Positions 52,405 to 63,975 of a stretch of 64,000 bases of DNA are shown here, one piece after another. How positions within the stretch are numbered: position 1 is the first letter of the stretch; each line of letters opens with the position of its first letter. Position numbers and translations under genes: made by a program. This DNA is from Pikeienuella litoralis. GTDB lineage: Bacteria > Pseudomonadota > Alphaproteobacteria > Rhodobacterales > Rhodobacteraceae. The notes beneath the pieces were generated by a model that did no database searches, was not told the DNA's origin, and saw only the letters and a program-made list of their open reading frames with translations. The stretch is taken from contig NZ_JBBHER010000005.1 of assembly GCF_037646705.1 (NCBI RefSeq), positions 359,527 through 423,526 on the forward strand, read 5' to 3'.

Positions 52405-53151
52405 ATGACCCTGTCCCGACGCCATTTCATCGCCGCCGCCGCCGCCGCCATTCCCTGCGCCGCGCGCGCCGCGAACGGGGCGTTCGCCGCCGAGGGCGGC
52501 GAGATCGCCGTGCGTCCGGTCGCGCACGCGTCCTTCGTGATGGAGACTCCGGCCGGGGTCTTTCACGTCGATCCGGTCGGCGAGCCGGGCGCCTACGCGG
52601 CCTTTCCGGCGCCCGATTTCATCCTCGTCACCCATGAGCATGGCGACCATTTCAACCCGGACACGCTGACCGCGCTCCTCGGCGAGAAGACGCGGCTGAT
52701 CACCAATCCGGCGGTTCACGGCATGTTGCCGGCCCCGCTCCAGGCCCGCGCCGCCGCCATGGCCAATGGCGAGACCGCCGAACATGACGGGTTCCGCATC
52801 GGCGCCGTTCCCGCCTACAACACCACGCCGGAGCGGATGAAGTTTCACCCCCAGGGGCGGGACAACGGCTATGTGCTCGATCTCGCGGGGCGGCGGGTCT
52901 ACATCTCCGGCGACACCGAGGATATCCCGGAGATGCGCGCGCTGGAGCGGATCGACATCGCCTTCGTCTGCATGAACCTGCCGTTCACGATGGACGCCGC
53001 CGCCGCCGCCTCCGCGGTGACGGCGTTCGCGCCGCGCCATGTCTATCCCTATCACTACCGAGGCCGGGACGGCGGCACGCAGGACCCGGCGGCGTTCGCG
53101 CGCCTGGTCGGCCCGGGAATCGAGGTGGAGATGGGCGGCTGGTACGACTGA
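52405..53151 (+). CDS. Tat-exported metallo-beta-lactamase-fold hydrolase, UlaG-like
   Basis: 248 aa. The N-terminus MTLSRRHFIAAAAAAIPC has a twin-arginine SRRHF motif and a hydrophobic Ala-rich core, so Tat export is likely. The metallo-beta-lactamase motif is THEHGDHF (HxHxDH), with later metal ligands in ISGDTEDIPEM and the C-terminal HVYPYHYRGRDGG. It resembles the UlaG/YkoL-like lactonase group with a single domain; substrate unknown. Start ATG 52405 with AAGGAAG upstream, preferred over TTG 52387. Divergent from the surface-protein gene. Confidence 0.88.
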   Translation: MTLSRRHFIAAAAAAIPCAARAANGAFAAEGGEIAVRPVAHASFVMETPAGVFHVDPVGEPGAYAAFPAPDFILVTHEHGDHFNPDTLTALLGEKTRLITNPAVHGMLPAPLQARAAAMANGETAEHDGFRIGAVPAYNTTPERMKFHPQGRDNGYVLDLAGRRVYISGDTEDIPEMRALERIDIAFVCMNLPFTMDAAAAASAVTAFAPRHVYPYHYRGRDGGTQDPAAFARLVGPGIEVEMGGWYD

Positions 53152-53177
53152 CGCGGGCCGGGCGCCCTGACCGGCGC

Positions 53178-53461
53178 CTATCTCACCCCTTCGACGACGA
53201 CGAGGTCGCGCTTCGACGATTGTCTGGCGAAGACCAGCGCCTCCTGATAGCGAGGGCTGTCATAGCAGGCGCAGGCCGCCTCGAAGCTGGGGAAGACGGC
53301 GACGACGTTGCGCGCGCGCTCGGCGCCCTCGAGCTGCCGGTGGCGGCCCGAGCGCGCGAGGAACTCGCCGCCATGCGCGGCGATCGCCTCGGTCGCGATC
53401 CCGGCGTATTTCGCGTAGAGGTCGGGGTTGGTCACCTCGACATGGGCGATCCAGTAGGCCT

Positions 53462-53465
<4 letters not shown>
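53178..53465 (-). CDS. DUF1330 family protein
   Basis: 95 aa ferredoxin-like alpha-beta protein. Typical beginning MKAYWIAHVEVTNPDLYAKY and FLARSGRHRQLEG; the stretch VVAVFPSFEAACACYDSPRY and YQEAL is the family core. Function unknown; related dimeric folds bind small molecules or act as monooxygenases. The ATG overlaps the alaS stop as ATGA, so it is translated with alaS. No obvious link to aminoacylation. Confidence 0.9.
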
Positions 53466-56125
<2,660 letters not shown>

Positions 56126-56264
56126 CTGCCGCTTGCTCCCTCGGCGGCGCACGCGGGCCGCGCCACTTCTCTGAACCGGATCGGCGTTCTAGCGAGCGGA
56201 GGGTGCGCTGTCCACAGGACGCCGCGCGCCGGATGGCGGGCGCGGGCCCGGCCCCCGCTTCGGG

Positions 56265-57188
56265 TCAGCGAAGCCGGGCGATCCTGTCGGTCAGGAGGGC
56301 GAAGACCCCGCGCGCGTCGAGGGAGCCGACGACATGGGCGTTCGCATCCCGCTTCAGCGCGCCGTTCCAGTCGATCGTGCTGCGGCCGCGGAGCGGGCCA
56401 GGGCCGGTTTCGATCTCGACGAAGCAATCGCGCCCCGAGAAAAGCTCCGGCGCGAGCAGCCACGCGACCGTGCAGGGGTCGTGCATCGGATAGGCGCCCG
56501 GGCCGGGGCGCCCGGCGCGGGGCCGGGCCATCATGCCGTGAACCGCGCGCCCCGACGCGGTCCCGAGCGCCGCGAGGCGTTCGAGCTCGGCCCCGGTCGG
56601 GACGGCGGCCTGCGTGACCTGAAGGCCGAACATGACGATGGGAACCCCGGCGCCGAAGACGATGGCGGCGGCGTGCGGATCGACATGGAAATTGAACTCC
56701 GCGGCCGGCGTCACGTTGCCGAGATCCCGCGCGCCGCCCATCAGCGCGATCCGTTCGATCCGCCCGGCGACGTCGGGCGCGAGCCGGAGCGCCAGCGCGA
56801 TGTTGGTGAGCGGGCCGAGCGCGCAGATCGTCAGCTTCTCCGGGCTGTCGCGGAGAGCCGCGATCAGCGCCTCGACGCCGCGCCCGCTGGCCGGGGCGCC
56901 GGCGGGCGGCGGCAGCCCCGCCCCCGCCAGCCCGTCCGGCCCGCAGACCGCGCTCGCGGTTTCGAGCGGGAAGAGAAGCGGCCGGTCGGCGCCGGCGTGG
57001 ACCGGAACCCGCTCCCGCCCCGCCAGCTCGACGACGCGGAGCGCGTTGGCGGTGGTCCGCGCCAGATCGACATTGCCGGCGACGGTGACGATCGCCCGGA
57101 CATCCAGCTCCGGCGACGCCAGCGCCAGCAGGATCGCCACCGCGTCGTCCTGCCCCGGATCGGTGTCGATGATGACGGGAAGGCGCAT
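56265..57188 (-). CDS. Nucleoside hydrolase
   Basis: 307 aa enzyme of the inosine-uridine preferring family, cleaving ribonucleosides to base and ribose. The calcium-site motif DTDPGQDDA is at residues 8-16; later landmarks are TVAGNVDLARTTANAL, ICALGPLTNIALAL, MGGARDLGNVTPAAEFNFHVDP and the C-terminal HDPCTVAWLL. ATG 57188 follows GAAAGGGC (Shine-Dalgarno) 4 bp after the ABC ATPase stop, so it is the last gene of the sugar/nucleoside operon. The combination suggests that the imported solute is a nucleoside. Confidence 0.93.
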   Translation of the reverse strand: MRLPVIIDTDPGQDDAVAILLALASPELDVRAIVTVAGNVDLARTTANALRVVELAGRERVPVHAGADRPLLFPLETASAVCGPDGLAGAGLPPPAGAPASGRGVEALIAALRDSPEKLTICALGPLTNIALALRLAPDVAGRIERIALMGGARDLGNVTPAAEFNFHVDPHAAAIVFGAGVPIVMFGLQVTQAAVPTGAELERLAALGTASGRAVHGMMARPRAGRPGPGAYPMHDPCTVAWLLAPELFSGRDCFVEIETGPGPLRGRSTIDWNGALKRDANAHVVGSLDARGVFALLTDRIARLR

Positions 57189-57192
57189 GCGC

Positions 57193-57987
57193 TCAGCCCT
57201 TTCCACTTTCGTCGGCCTTTCCGCGCTCGCCGGTCATGATCATCTCGCTGAGATCCGCCGGCGTCAGCCCCGCGACGCGCCGGTCGGCCACCTTGCGGCC
57301 CGCCTTGAGGATCGCCACCCGCGTCGCCACCTTCGCCACGTCGACCATGTTGTGGCTGACGAGGATGATCGTGCGCCCCTCGGCCTGCAGCCGGGCGATC
57401 AGGCCGAGCACCTGCGCGGTCTCCTTCACGCCGAGCGCGGCGGTCGGCTCGTCCATGATGATGATCCCGGCGTCCCAGAGCAGCGCGCGCGAGATCGCCA
57501 CCGCCTGCCTCTGGCCGCCGGAGAGCCCCTCGACCGGGCGGCGCATGTCGTCGATGTTCACCGCGAGGCGCTCCAGATAGCCGCGCGCCTCGCGGGCCAT
57601 CCGCGGCTTGTCCAGGATCCGGATGAAGGGAAGCCCGACGCTTCGCCGGAGCTCCGCCCCCATGAAGACGTTCTCATGGATCGAGAGCCGCGGCGCCAGC
57701 GCGAGATCCTGATAGATGGTGGCGACGCCCTTGGTCAGCGCGTCATGCGGCGAGCGGAACGAGACCGCCTCCCCGTTCAGGGTCATGGCGCCGGCGGTCG
57801 GCGGCTCCGCCCCGGAGATGATCTTGATCAGGCTCGACTTGCCGGCGCCGTTGTCGCCGCAGATCGCCAGCACGTCGCCCGGCATCACCGCGAGATCGAT
57901 CGATTCGAGCGCGGTGACGGCGCCGTATCTCTTGCCGATTCCGGTCAGTTCGAGCAGCGGGCGGCGGGCGGGCGATTCATCGAACAT
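57193..57987 (-). CDS. Sugar-type ABC transporter ATP-binding protein
   Basis: 264 aa single-domain ATPase of the ribose/xylose type, about half the length of RbsA-like double ATPases. Walker A GDNGAGKSS, Q-loop YQDLALAPRLSIHENVFMG, signature LSGGQRQAVAISRAL, Walker B IIIMDEPTAALG and switch LVSHNMVDVAKV. The single-domain form with a one-permease operon is typical of a subset of alphaproteobacterial CUT2-like systems. It lies between the binding-protein gene and the nucleoside hydrolase gene. A strong hairpin precedes it. Confidence 0.94.
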   Translation of the reverse strand: MFDESPARRPLLELTGIGKRYGAVTALESIDLAVMPGDVLAICGDNGAGKSSLIKIISGAEPPTAGAMTLNGEAVSFRSPHDALTKGVATIYQDLALAPRLSIHENVFMGAELRRSVGLPFIRILDKPRMAREARGYLERLAVNIDDMRRPVEGLSGGQRQAVAISRALLWDAGIIIMDEPTAALGVKETAQVLGLIARLQAEGRTIILVSHNMVDVAKVATRVAILKAGRKVADRRVAGLTPADLSEMIMTGERGKADESGKG

Positions 57988-58008
57988 GGCGCTCGGCTCC
58001 GGGGATGG

Positions 58009-58036
58009 GCCGGGCGCGGAACCGGCCGCGCCCGGC
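58009..58036 (-). other. Intercistronic hairpin between the binding protein and ATPase genes
   Basis: Perfect 11-bp stem GCCGGGCGCGG / CCGCGCCCGGC (58009-58019 and 58026-58036) with a 6-nt loop, 8 bp after the stop of the sugar-binding protein gene. No U run follows on the minus strand. It mirrors the hairpin after aapJ at 45847. Confidence 0.6.
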
Positions 58037-58044
58037 GAGAGAGG

Positions 58045-58989
58045 TCATTTCGGCAGAAAATCCGCCACGTTGCTCTGATCGACCAGCACCGAATCGACAA
58101 AGAGATAGGGGCCGGCGGCGATCTCCTCGACCGGCTCGCCCTTGACCACGACCCGGTCGATCACATCGACCGCCCGCTCGCCCATCGTCTCGTAGGGGAT
58201 CGAGACGCTGGCGAGCAGCGTGCTCTCGGGGTCGGCGATCCGGCGGTAGGTCTCCTCGCCGCCATCGACGGAGACGAGCGGGATCTCGCCCTTCTTCACG
58301 CCTTCCGCCACCAGCAGATCGTCGATGATGTAGGCCTGCCCGTCGAACGAGGCCCAGACGCCGTCGATCTCGCCCTGATTCTGCAGCAGGAGCGCCCGCA
58401 TGCCGCTGCGGACCTCGTCGCGCCAGCTCTTGGTGCGCGCCATCGAGAAGGCGCCGGCGACGGCGACGCCGGTGTTCTCGGAGAGAACCTGATCGAGGAT
58501 CTTGCCGCGGATCCGGGTCGCGACGTTCATCTCGAAGCGGCACTCCAGCAGGTTCCCCTGATAGCCCATCCGCCCGAGGAGATAGAGCGCCGCCTCGGCG
58601 CCGACCTGATATTCGTTGCTCTGCACCTCGAGCAGCGCGTGCGGGCTCGATCCGGACTGCACGGTGACGACCGGCACCCCGGCCTCCTTCGCCGCGAGGA
58701 ACTGGGCGTCCGCCTCGACCGGCTTGCCCATGGCGACGATGATCGCGTCGACGCCCTTGGCGATCAGCGCGTCGAACTGCTCGGCGTGTTTCGGCAGCGC
58801 GCCTTCGGAGTTGAGGAGCGTCACGTCCCAGCCCTTCGCCTCCGCCGCCGCCGCGGCCGCGTTGGCGACGCGGGCGTGGGTCTCGGACGAGAACTGAAAG
58901 CCGATCACTCCGATCTCGAACGCGCCCGCCGCTGTCGCGCCGAGAAGGAGCGCGAGCGCGCCGCCGGCGAGAGTTCTCCATGTCGTCAT
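58045..58989 (-). CDS. Periplasmic sugar/nucleoside-binding protein of an ABC transporter
   Basis: 314 aa. Signal peptide about 1-23 (LAGGALALLLGATAAGA), then a family 1-type (Peripla_BP_4) fold: GVIGFQFSSETHARVANAAAAA, EQFDALIAKGVDAIIVAMGKP and VSVDGGEETYRRIADPES. The ribose-binding-like two-lobed structure is clear, with an aromatic and polar pocket not resolvable here. Second in the operon after the permease gene. The nucleoside hydrolase in the operon favours a nucleoside or pentose ligand. Confidence 0.92.
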   Translation of the reverse strand: MTTWRTLAGGALALLLGATAAGAFEIGVIGFQFSSETHARVANAAAAAAEAKGWDVTLLNSEGALPKHAEQFDALIAKGVDAIIVAMGKPVEADAQFLAAKEAGVPVVTVQSGSSPHALLEVQSNEYQVGAEAALYLLGRMGYQGNLLECRFEMNVATRIRGKILDQVLSENTGVAVAGAFSMARTKSWRDEVRSGMRALLLQNQGEIDGVWASFDGQAYIIDDLLVAEGVKKGEIPLVSVDGGEETYRRIADPESTLLASVSIPYETMGERAVDVIDRVVVKGEPVEEIAAGPYLFVDSVLVDQSNVADFLPK

Positions 58990-59029
58990 CGCTTGAACCT
59001 CCTGTTGTCGGGTCTGGTTTTACGCGGCG

Positions 59030-59971
59030 TCACACCGTGAACGCCACCTTCTTCGTCACGCTGGCCGAAAACGCGACCGAGCCGATGATGATCAGGCCGA
59101 GGATGATGTCCTGCCAGTAATAGGCGACGCCGAGGAGGACGAGGCCGTTGCCGAGCACCTTGAGCGCGAAGGCGGCGAAGAGCGTGCCGGGAACGTTGGG
59201 ATGGCCCGGCCGGAACATCGTCATGCCGAGAAGCACGGCCGCGATCGCGTAGAGGAAATAATCCCCCGCCATGCTCGGCGCGGCCGAGGAGAGGCTGGCC
59301 GCGAGCAGCACCGCCATCACCGCCGCCAGCACCCCGGAGAGGGTGAGGCCGAGCCGCTTCATCCGCGCGGTCCGGATTCCGGCGAGGCGCGCCGCCTCCA
59401 CCGCTTCGCCGGTCGCCTTCATGTGGGCGCCGGTCCGGGTCCAGCCGATCAGGACATAGGCGAGCGCGCCGCAGCCGAGCATCCAGAGCACGAGATAGGG
59501 CACCCCGAAGACCGCGCCGCGGGCGATGCCGGTGAACTCCGCCGGCCAGCGCCCGACGAAGGCGACGCCCTGGGTCAGCATGTAGCCGAGCCCCTTGGCC
59601 ACCGCCGCGACTCCAAGCGTCATGATCAATGACGGAATGCGCAACCGGGTGACGCCGAAGCCGTTGAACGCCCCCGCCGCCCAGCCGATCGCCAGCGCCG
59701 CGCCGACCGCGACGACGGGCGGCCAGCCGCCATGAACCAGCGCGCCGCAGGCGACGGCGGCGAGGCTGGCGACGTCGGCGATGGAGAGATCCAGCTCGGA
59801 GACCACCAGCGCCAGCGTGAAGCCGAGCCCCAGTATGGCGAGAAAGCTGGTGTCCTTCAGCACGTTCGCCAGATTGGACGGCGTCGCGAATTTCGGCGCG
59901 AAGATCACGAAAAACAGGATCATCGCCGCGCCGGCGATTGCGGTTCCATAGGTCTCGATCACGCGTCGCAT
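59030..59971 (-). CDS. ABC transporter permease of the ribose/xylose type
   Basis: 313 aa membrane protein with about nine hydrophobic helices, family BPD_transp_2 (RbsC-like). Landmarks: FATPSNLANVLKDTSFLAILGLG near residue 35, SELDLSIADVASLAAV, NGFGVTRLRIPSLIMTLGVAAV, GWTRTGAHMKATGEAVEAARLAGI and NGLVLLGVAYYWQDIILGLII. The helix after the GxNxxA-like EAA loop is typical. Works as a homodimer with the single ATPase. Follows the FGGY kinase gene after 72 bp; the binding-protein gene follows after 40 bp. Confidence 0.93.
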   Translation of the reverse strand: MRRVIETYGTAIAGAAMILFFVIFAPKFATPSNLANVLKDTSFLAILGLGFTLALVVSELDLSIADVASLAAVACGALVHGGWPPVVAVGAALAIGWAAGAFNGFGVTRLRIPSLIMTLGVAAVAKGLGYMLTQGVAFVGRWPAEFTGIARGAVFGVPYLVLWMLGCGALAYVLIGWTRTGAHMKATGEAVEAARLAGIRTARMKRLGLTLSGVLAAVMAVLLAASLSSAAPSMAGDYFLYAIAAVLLGMTMFRPGHPNVPGTLFAAFALKVLGNGLVLLGVAYYWQDIILGLIIIGSVAFSASVTKKVAFTV

Positions 59972-60043
59972 TCCGGGTCCGCCATCTTCGCCGCACTCAG
60001 CGGCCTTGCATCCACGAAGCGGCGCCGCGCCGCAAGCCCGATT

Positions 60044-61507
60044 TCAGGGCGCCCCGCTCCGCCCGAGCGCCGCCGAGATCGGCGCCAGCGCATGATGGGC
60101 CGCGAGAAAGAGCGGGCGGAGCCGCTCATAGCGCGCGCGGGCTCCGGCGTCCGGCGCGTGGCGGCGGCGGATCGCGACCATGGCGTCCTGCGCCGCGTCC
60201 AGCGACGCGAAGCGGCCGAGCGCGGTCAGCGCCGCCGCGGCGCAACCGATCAGCCCCGGCTCCGCCGCGCGGGTGGTCAGCACCGGGCGCGCGCAGATAT
60301 CGGCCTTGATCTGCGCCCAGACCGGGCTCGCCGCGCCGCCGCCGCCGAAGCGGATCTCGGAGACGGGCCGCCCGATCGCGGCCTCGGCTCGCTCCAGCAC
60401 GATCTGGTTCAGGAAGGCGACGCCCTCCATCACCGCGTAAAGGCAATCGGCCGGCCCGTGCGCGCGGTCGAGGCCGATGAAGCCGCCGCGGAGCGCCGGG
60501 TCCCACCAGGGCGTCCGCTCGCCGTTGAGATAGGGCAGAAAAAGAAGCGGCGCCTCGCTGCGGGGCCCCGCCAGAATCCGCGCCGCCGCCGCGCCCGCCT
60601 CGCCCGGCGCGACCGCGCCACCGGTGAGGAGGCCGAGCGCCCAGAGCAGCGTGTCGCCGCCGCACTGGCTCGGCCCGCCGAGCTGATGCGCCCCCCGCCC
60701 CCAGGCGACGCTCATCAACCCGTCCGCGGCGGCGGGCTCGCGCGAGAAGACGCCGAAGACCTCGGTGGTCCCCGAGAGGTCATAGGCGCGCCCCGCCCGC
60801 ATCGCCCCGAGGCCGAGCGCGGCCGCCCATGTGTCATGCGCGAGGGAAACCACCGGCGCCCCCGCCAGCCGCCCGAGCGCGCCCGGCGCGTCGGCGCGGA
60901 CCGGCCCGATGATCCGGCCCGGCGCCAGAATCTCCGGCGCGAGATCGCCGCGAAGCCCGAGCGCGCCGAACAGGCCTGCCGAGGCGGAGAGCCGCGCCGC
61001 GGAGATCGGGTCGCTGACGACGCGCCCGGTCAGCATCGCGTTGAGATAATCTTTCGGGTCCACCACCGCGACGGCCGCCGCCAGACGGTCCGGCTCACGC
61101 CGGCCGAGCCAGAAGAGCCGGGCGAGCGGGTGGAACGCGTTCAGCCCCGCCGTCTCCGGATGCGCGGCGGGCGCGCGCGCGCGGATCTCCTCCATCAGCG
61201 CCTCGGCGCGGCTGTCGGAAAACATGATCGCCGGGCGCACCGGCCGCAGCGCCGCGTCGAGCAGGACCTGGGTCCGGGTGAAGCCGGTGATCGCCACGGC
61301 GGCGACGGCGCTCAGCCCCTCCGCGTCCCGCTCCGCCAGCGCGGCGACGAGGCGCTCCAGCCCGCGCCACCAGTCCTCGGGGGCGCGCTCATGGGCGGCG
61401 CTCCCGCTCGGCTCGGCGGCGAAGGCCGTGACGGCGCCGGCGGCGTCCACCAGCCCGGCGCGAAAGGTCGCGCCGCCCAGATCGCAGGCGAGAACCGTTT
61501 GCTTCAT
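60044..61507 (-). CDS. FGGY-family carbohydrate kinase
   Basis: 487 aa sugar kinase of the xylulokinase/ribulokinase type. N-terminal ATP/sugar loop LACDLGGATFRAGLVD, IMFSDSRAEALMEEI near residue 90, the signature region YDLSGTTEVFGVF in the middle and FLPYLNGERTPWWDPALRGG followed by IRFGGGGAASPVWAQIKAD. Likely phosphorylates a pentulose or related sugar. It is the first gene of the operon with an ABC transporter and a nucleoside hydrolase. That pairing is unusual, since released ribose is normally handled by a PfkB-type ribokinase. ATG 61507. Confidence 0.9.
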   Translation of the reverse strand: MKQTVLACDLGGATFRAGLVDAAGAVTAFAAEPSGSAAHERAPEDWWRGLERLVAALAERDAEGLSAVAAVAITGFTRTQVLLDAALRPVRPAIMFSDSRAEALMEEIRARAPAAHPETAGLNAFHPLARLFWLGRREPDRLAAAVAVVDPKDYLNAMLTGRVVSDPISAARLSASAGLFGALGLRGDLAPEILAPGRIIGPVRADAPGALGRLAGAPVVSLAHDTWAAALGLGAMRAGRAYDLSGTTEVFGVFSREPAAADGLMSVAWGRGAHQLGGPSQCGGDTLLWALGLLTGGAVAPGEAGAAAARILAGPRSEAPLLFLPYLNGERTPWWDPALRGGFIGLDRAHGPADCLYAVMEGVAFLNQIVLERAEAAIGRPVSEIRFGGGGAASPVWAQIKADICARPVLTTRAAEPGLIGCAAAALTALGRFASLDAAQDAMVAIRRRHAPDAGARARYERLRPLFLAAHHALAPISAALGRSGAP

Positions 61508-61658
61508 CGCAGCCCCCCGGCGGCCCGGCGCCGCGCTTTTCACGCCGCCGTCGCGGAGATGGCGGATATCTCAAAACCCGGCGCTTGAAAACAACCGGGC
61601 GTCATTGACATGCGCGCGGCGCGGCGAAACTCTCCCGCCGCAAGCGAAGGAGAATGCG

Positions 61659-62594
61659 ATGCGGTATCTGGTTCTGGGGGTCGGCGCGGTCGGCGGATAT
61701 TACGGGGCGCGAATGGCGGCGGCCGGCGCGGACGTCACCTTTCTGGTCCGCCCGAAGCGGCGCGACCTCTTGAAGAAGAACGGGCTTCAGGTCGTCAGCC
61801 CGCTCGGCGACCTGAAGATCGAGCCGAACCTGATCACCGCCGGAGAGAAGGCGGCGCCTTTCGACATCGTCATCCTCACCTGCAAGGCCTATGACCTGGA
61901 GGCGGCGGCGGCGGATATCGCGCCCTATGTCGGCCCCGACACGCTCATCGTTCCGCTTCTCAACGGAATCTCGCATCTCGATTACCTGCAAGTGAAATTC
62001 GGCGAGGAGAAGATCCTCGGCGGCGCGGTTCACATCGGCGGGACTCTCCGGGACGACGGCGCGATCATCCACATGAACCGGCTGAACGACATCCGCTTCG
62101 GCCGGCTCGACGGCGGCCAGTCCCCGGCCTGCGACGCGCTGAAGGCGGCCTTCTCCGGGACCACGGTGAACGCGATCCACACCCCCGCCGTGGTGCAGGC
62201 GATGTGGGACAAATACGTGTTCCTCGCCAGCATCGCCGCGGCGACCTGCCTGATGCGCGCCAGCGTCGGCGTCATTCTCAAGACGCCAGAGGGCCGCGCG
62301 CTGATCGAGGGGCTCCTCGCCGAGACCACCGCGATCGCGGCGTCGGAAGGGCGCAAACCCGGAATGGAGGCCGTCGCCTCTTGCCGGGGGATGCTGTTCG
62401 ACGAGGACTCGAAATCGACCGCGTCGATGATGCGCGACGTGGAGCGCCGGGCGCCGACGGAGAGCGAGCATATCATCGGCCATCTGATCGGCCTCGCCAA
62501 GGAGAACGAGGTCAGGACCCCCTATCTCGCGCTCGCGCACAGCCACCTCGTCGCCTATGAAATCCGCCGCGCGCAGGACTGGGCCGGCGCATGA
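61659..62594 (+). CDS. 2-dehydropantoate 2-reductase-like protein
   Basis: 311 aa NADPH-dependent reductase of the PanE/ApbA family. N-terminal Rossmann motif VLGVGAVGGYYGARMAAAG; the PanE landmarks LTCKAYDLEAAA, VPLLNGISHLDYL and VVQAMWDKYVFLASIAAATCL with the catalytic Lys. The C-terminal domain is intact. Either makes pantoate for CoA or belongs to one of the many paralogues with other 2-oxo acid substrates. ATG 61659 has AAGGAG 7 nt upstream. The acetamidase gene follows 10 bp after its stop. Confidence 0.87.
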   Translation: MRYLVLGVGAVGGYYGARMAAAGADVTFLVRPKRRDLLKKNGLQVVSPLGDLKIEPNLITAGEKAAPFDIVILTCKAYDLEAAAADIAPYVGPDTLIVPLLNGISHLDYLQVKFGEEKILGGAVHIGGTLRDDGAIIHMNRLNDIRFGRLDGGQSPACDALKAAFSGTTVNAIHTPAVVQAMWDKYVFLASIAAATCLMRASVGVILKTPEGRALIEGLLAETTAIAASEGRKPGMEAVASCRGMLFDEDSKSTASMMRDVERRAPTESEHIIGHLIGLAKENEVRTPYLALAHSHLVAYEIRRAQDWAGA

Positions 62595-62604
62595 GGAGCC
62601 GCCG

Positions 62605-63555
62605 ATGACCCATCATCACCTGAAACCGAGCGTCGAGACCTGCCATTGGGGGTTTTTCGAGGCGACGATCCCCCCCGCCCTCACGATCCGGAGCGGCGAC
62701 CGGGTGACGATCGCGTCGATCTCCGGCGGCCCGGACGTGTTGCCGCCGGACGGCTTTCACGTCCCGCCCGAGCTTCTCGAGGTTCACGCCCGCTCCGAGC
62801 GGATGACCCCCGGCCATATCCTCACCGGCCCGATCCGGGTCGAGGGGGCGCGGCCCGGCGACGTGCTCGAGGTCAGGATCGGCGATATCCGGTTCCGGCA
62901 GGACTGGGGCTATAATTTCATCAAGCCGCTGATGGGGACGCTGCAGGACGATTTTCCCAAGCCGCGCCATCTCACCATCCCGCTCGATCTCGAGGCGAAG
63001 ACCGCCCGGCTGCCCTGGGGGCTCGATCTGCCGCTGCGGCCGTTTTTCGGGGTGATGGGCGTCGCGCCGCCGCCGGAATGGGGGCGGATCACCACGCTGA
63101 TCCCGCGCGCGCATGGCGGCAACCTCGACAACAAGGAGCTCGGCCCCGGCGCCACGCTCTATCTCCCGGTCATGGTCGAGGGGGCGCTGTTCTCCTGCGG
63201 GGACGGCCACGGCGCGCAGGGCGACGGCGAGGTCAACGTCACCGCGATCGAGACCGCGCTCGAAGGCGATTTCGAGTTCGTGCTCCGCAAGGATCTCGGC
63301 TTCGCCTATCCGCGCGCGGAGACCGAGACCCATCTCATCACCATGGGCATGGACCCCGATCTCGACCAGTGCGCGGTGATGGCGCTCCGGGACATGATCG
63401 CGCTGCTGGGGGAGACCGCCGGGCTCGGGCCGGAGGACGCCTACACGCTCTGCTCGCTCGCGGCGGATCTTCGCATCACCCAGACCGTGAACGGCGCGAA
63501 AGGCGTCCACTGCATGCTGGAGAAGACGCTCGCCGGCGGAGGCCGCGATTCGTGA
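62605..63555 (+). CDS. Acetamidase/formamidase family protein
   Basis: 316 aa, FmdA/AmdA family, which hydrolyses short amides to ammonia and carboxylate. Family pieces: HHLKPSVETCHWGFFEATIPP, LTGPIRVEGARPGDVLEVRI, FFGVMGVAPPPEWGR, PRAHGGNLDNKELGPGATLYL and SCGDGHGAQGDGEVNVTAIE with the metal-type His/Asp cluster, then TETHLITMGMDPDLDQ. Start ATG 62605 (MTHHHLKPS) has ATGAGGAG upstream. Cotranscribed with the reductase gene; nitrogen release from an amide is the natural role. Confidence 0.92.
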   Translation: MTHHHLKPSVETCHWGFFEATIPPALTIRSGDRVTIASISGGPDVLPPDGFHVPPELLEVHARSERMTPGHILTGPIRVEGARPGDVLEVRIGDIRFRQDWGYNFIKPLMGTLQDDFPKPRHLTIPLDLEAKTARLPWGLDLPLRPFFGVMGVAPPPEWGRITTLIPRAHGGNLDNKELGPGATLYLPVMVEGALFSCGDGHGAQGDGEVNVTAIETALEGDFEFVLRKDLGFAYPRAETETHLITMGMDPDLDQCAVMALRDMIALLGETAGLGPEDAYTLCSLAADLRITQTVNGAKGVHCMLEKTLAGGGRDS

Positions 63556-63890
63556 GCGCCCGCCCCCGCCGGGGCCCGGATCGACCCCGCCGGACAACCG
63601 TTTGGGGTGGCGGGGCTGACGGCTGGGCGCGGGCCGGGCGCGCCCTCGCCCGCCGGAGACGCCGGCCCGCCCTCCTCATCCCGGCCGCCGATCCGCCCCG
63701 CGCCTAAACCGGGCCGGCGCCGTCGCCCGCCCGCTCCCCCGCGCGCGCCGCGCCGCGCTGATAACTCCATTTAATCAAAAACTTGCCGCATATCAGGCGC
63801 CGCGCGCGCCCTCCGGCGGCCCGCCGCGGCGCGGCCCCCGCCAGCGCCGCCGCCGGCGGCGCCCGGCGGGGCCCCTCCCCGCTCTCCCGG

Positions 63891-63919
63891 TTGACTGCGG
63901 GAGGTTTCTTTTGCATAGC
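63891..63919 (+). promoter_or_regulatory. Possible promoter near the right edge
   Basis: TTGACT (5 of 6 to the -35 consensus), a 17-bp spacer, then CATAGC (3 of 6 to TATAAT). It would read toward the gene that may start at 63976. Confidence 0.3.
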
Positions 63920-63975
63920 GCGATGGCTGTCCGGCTCGTTTGTGGGCTGGCTCGAGAGGGGTGGAAGAGGGGCCG

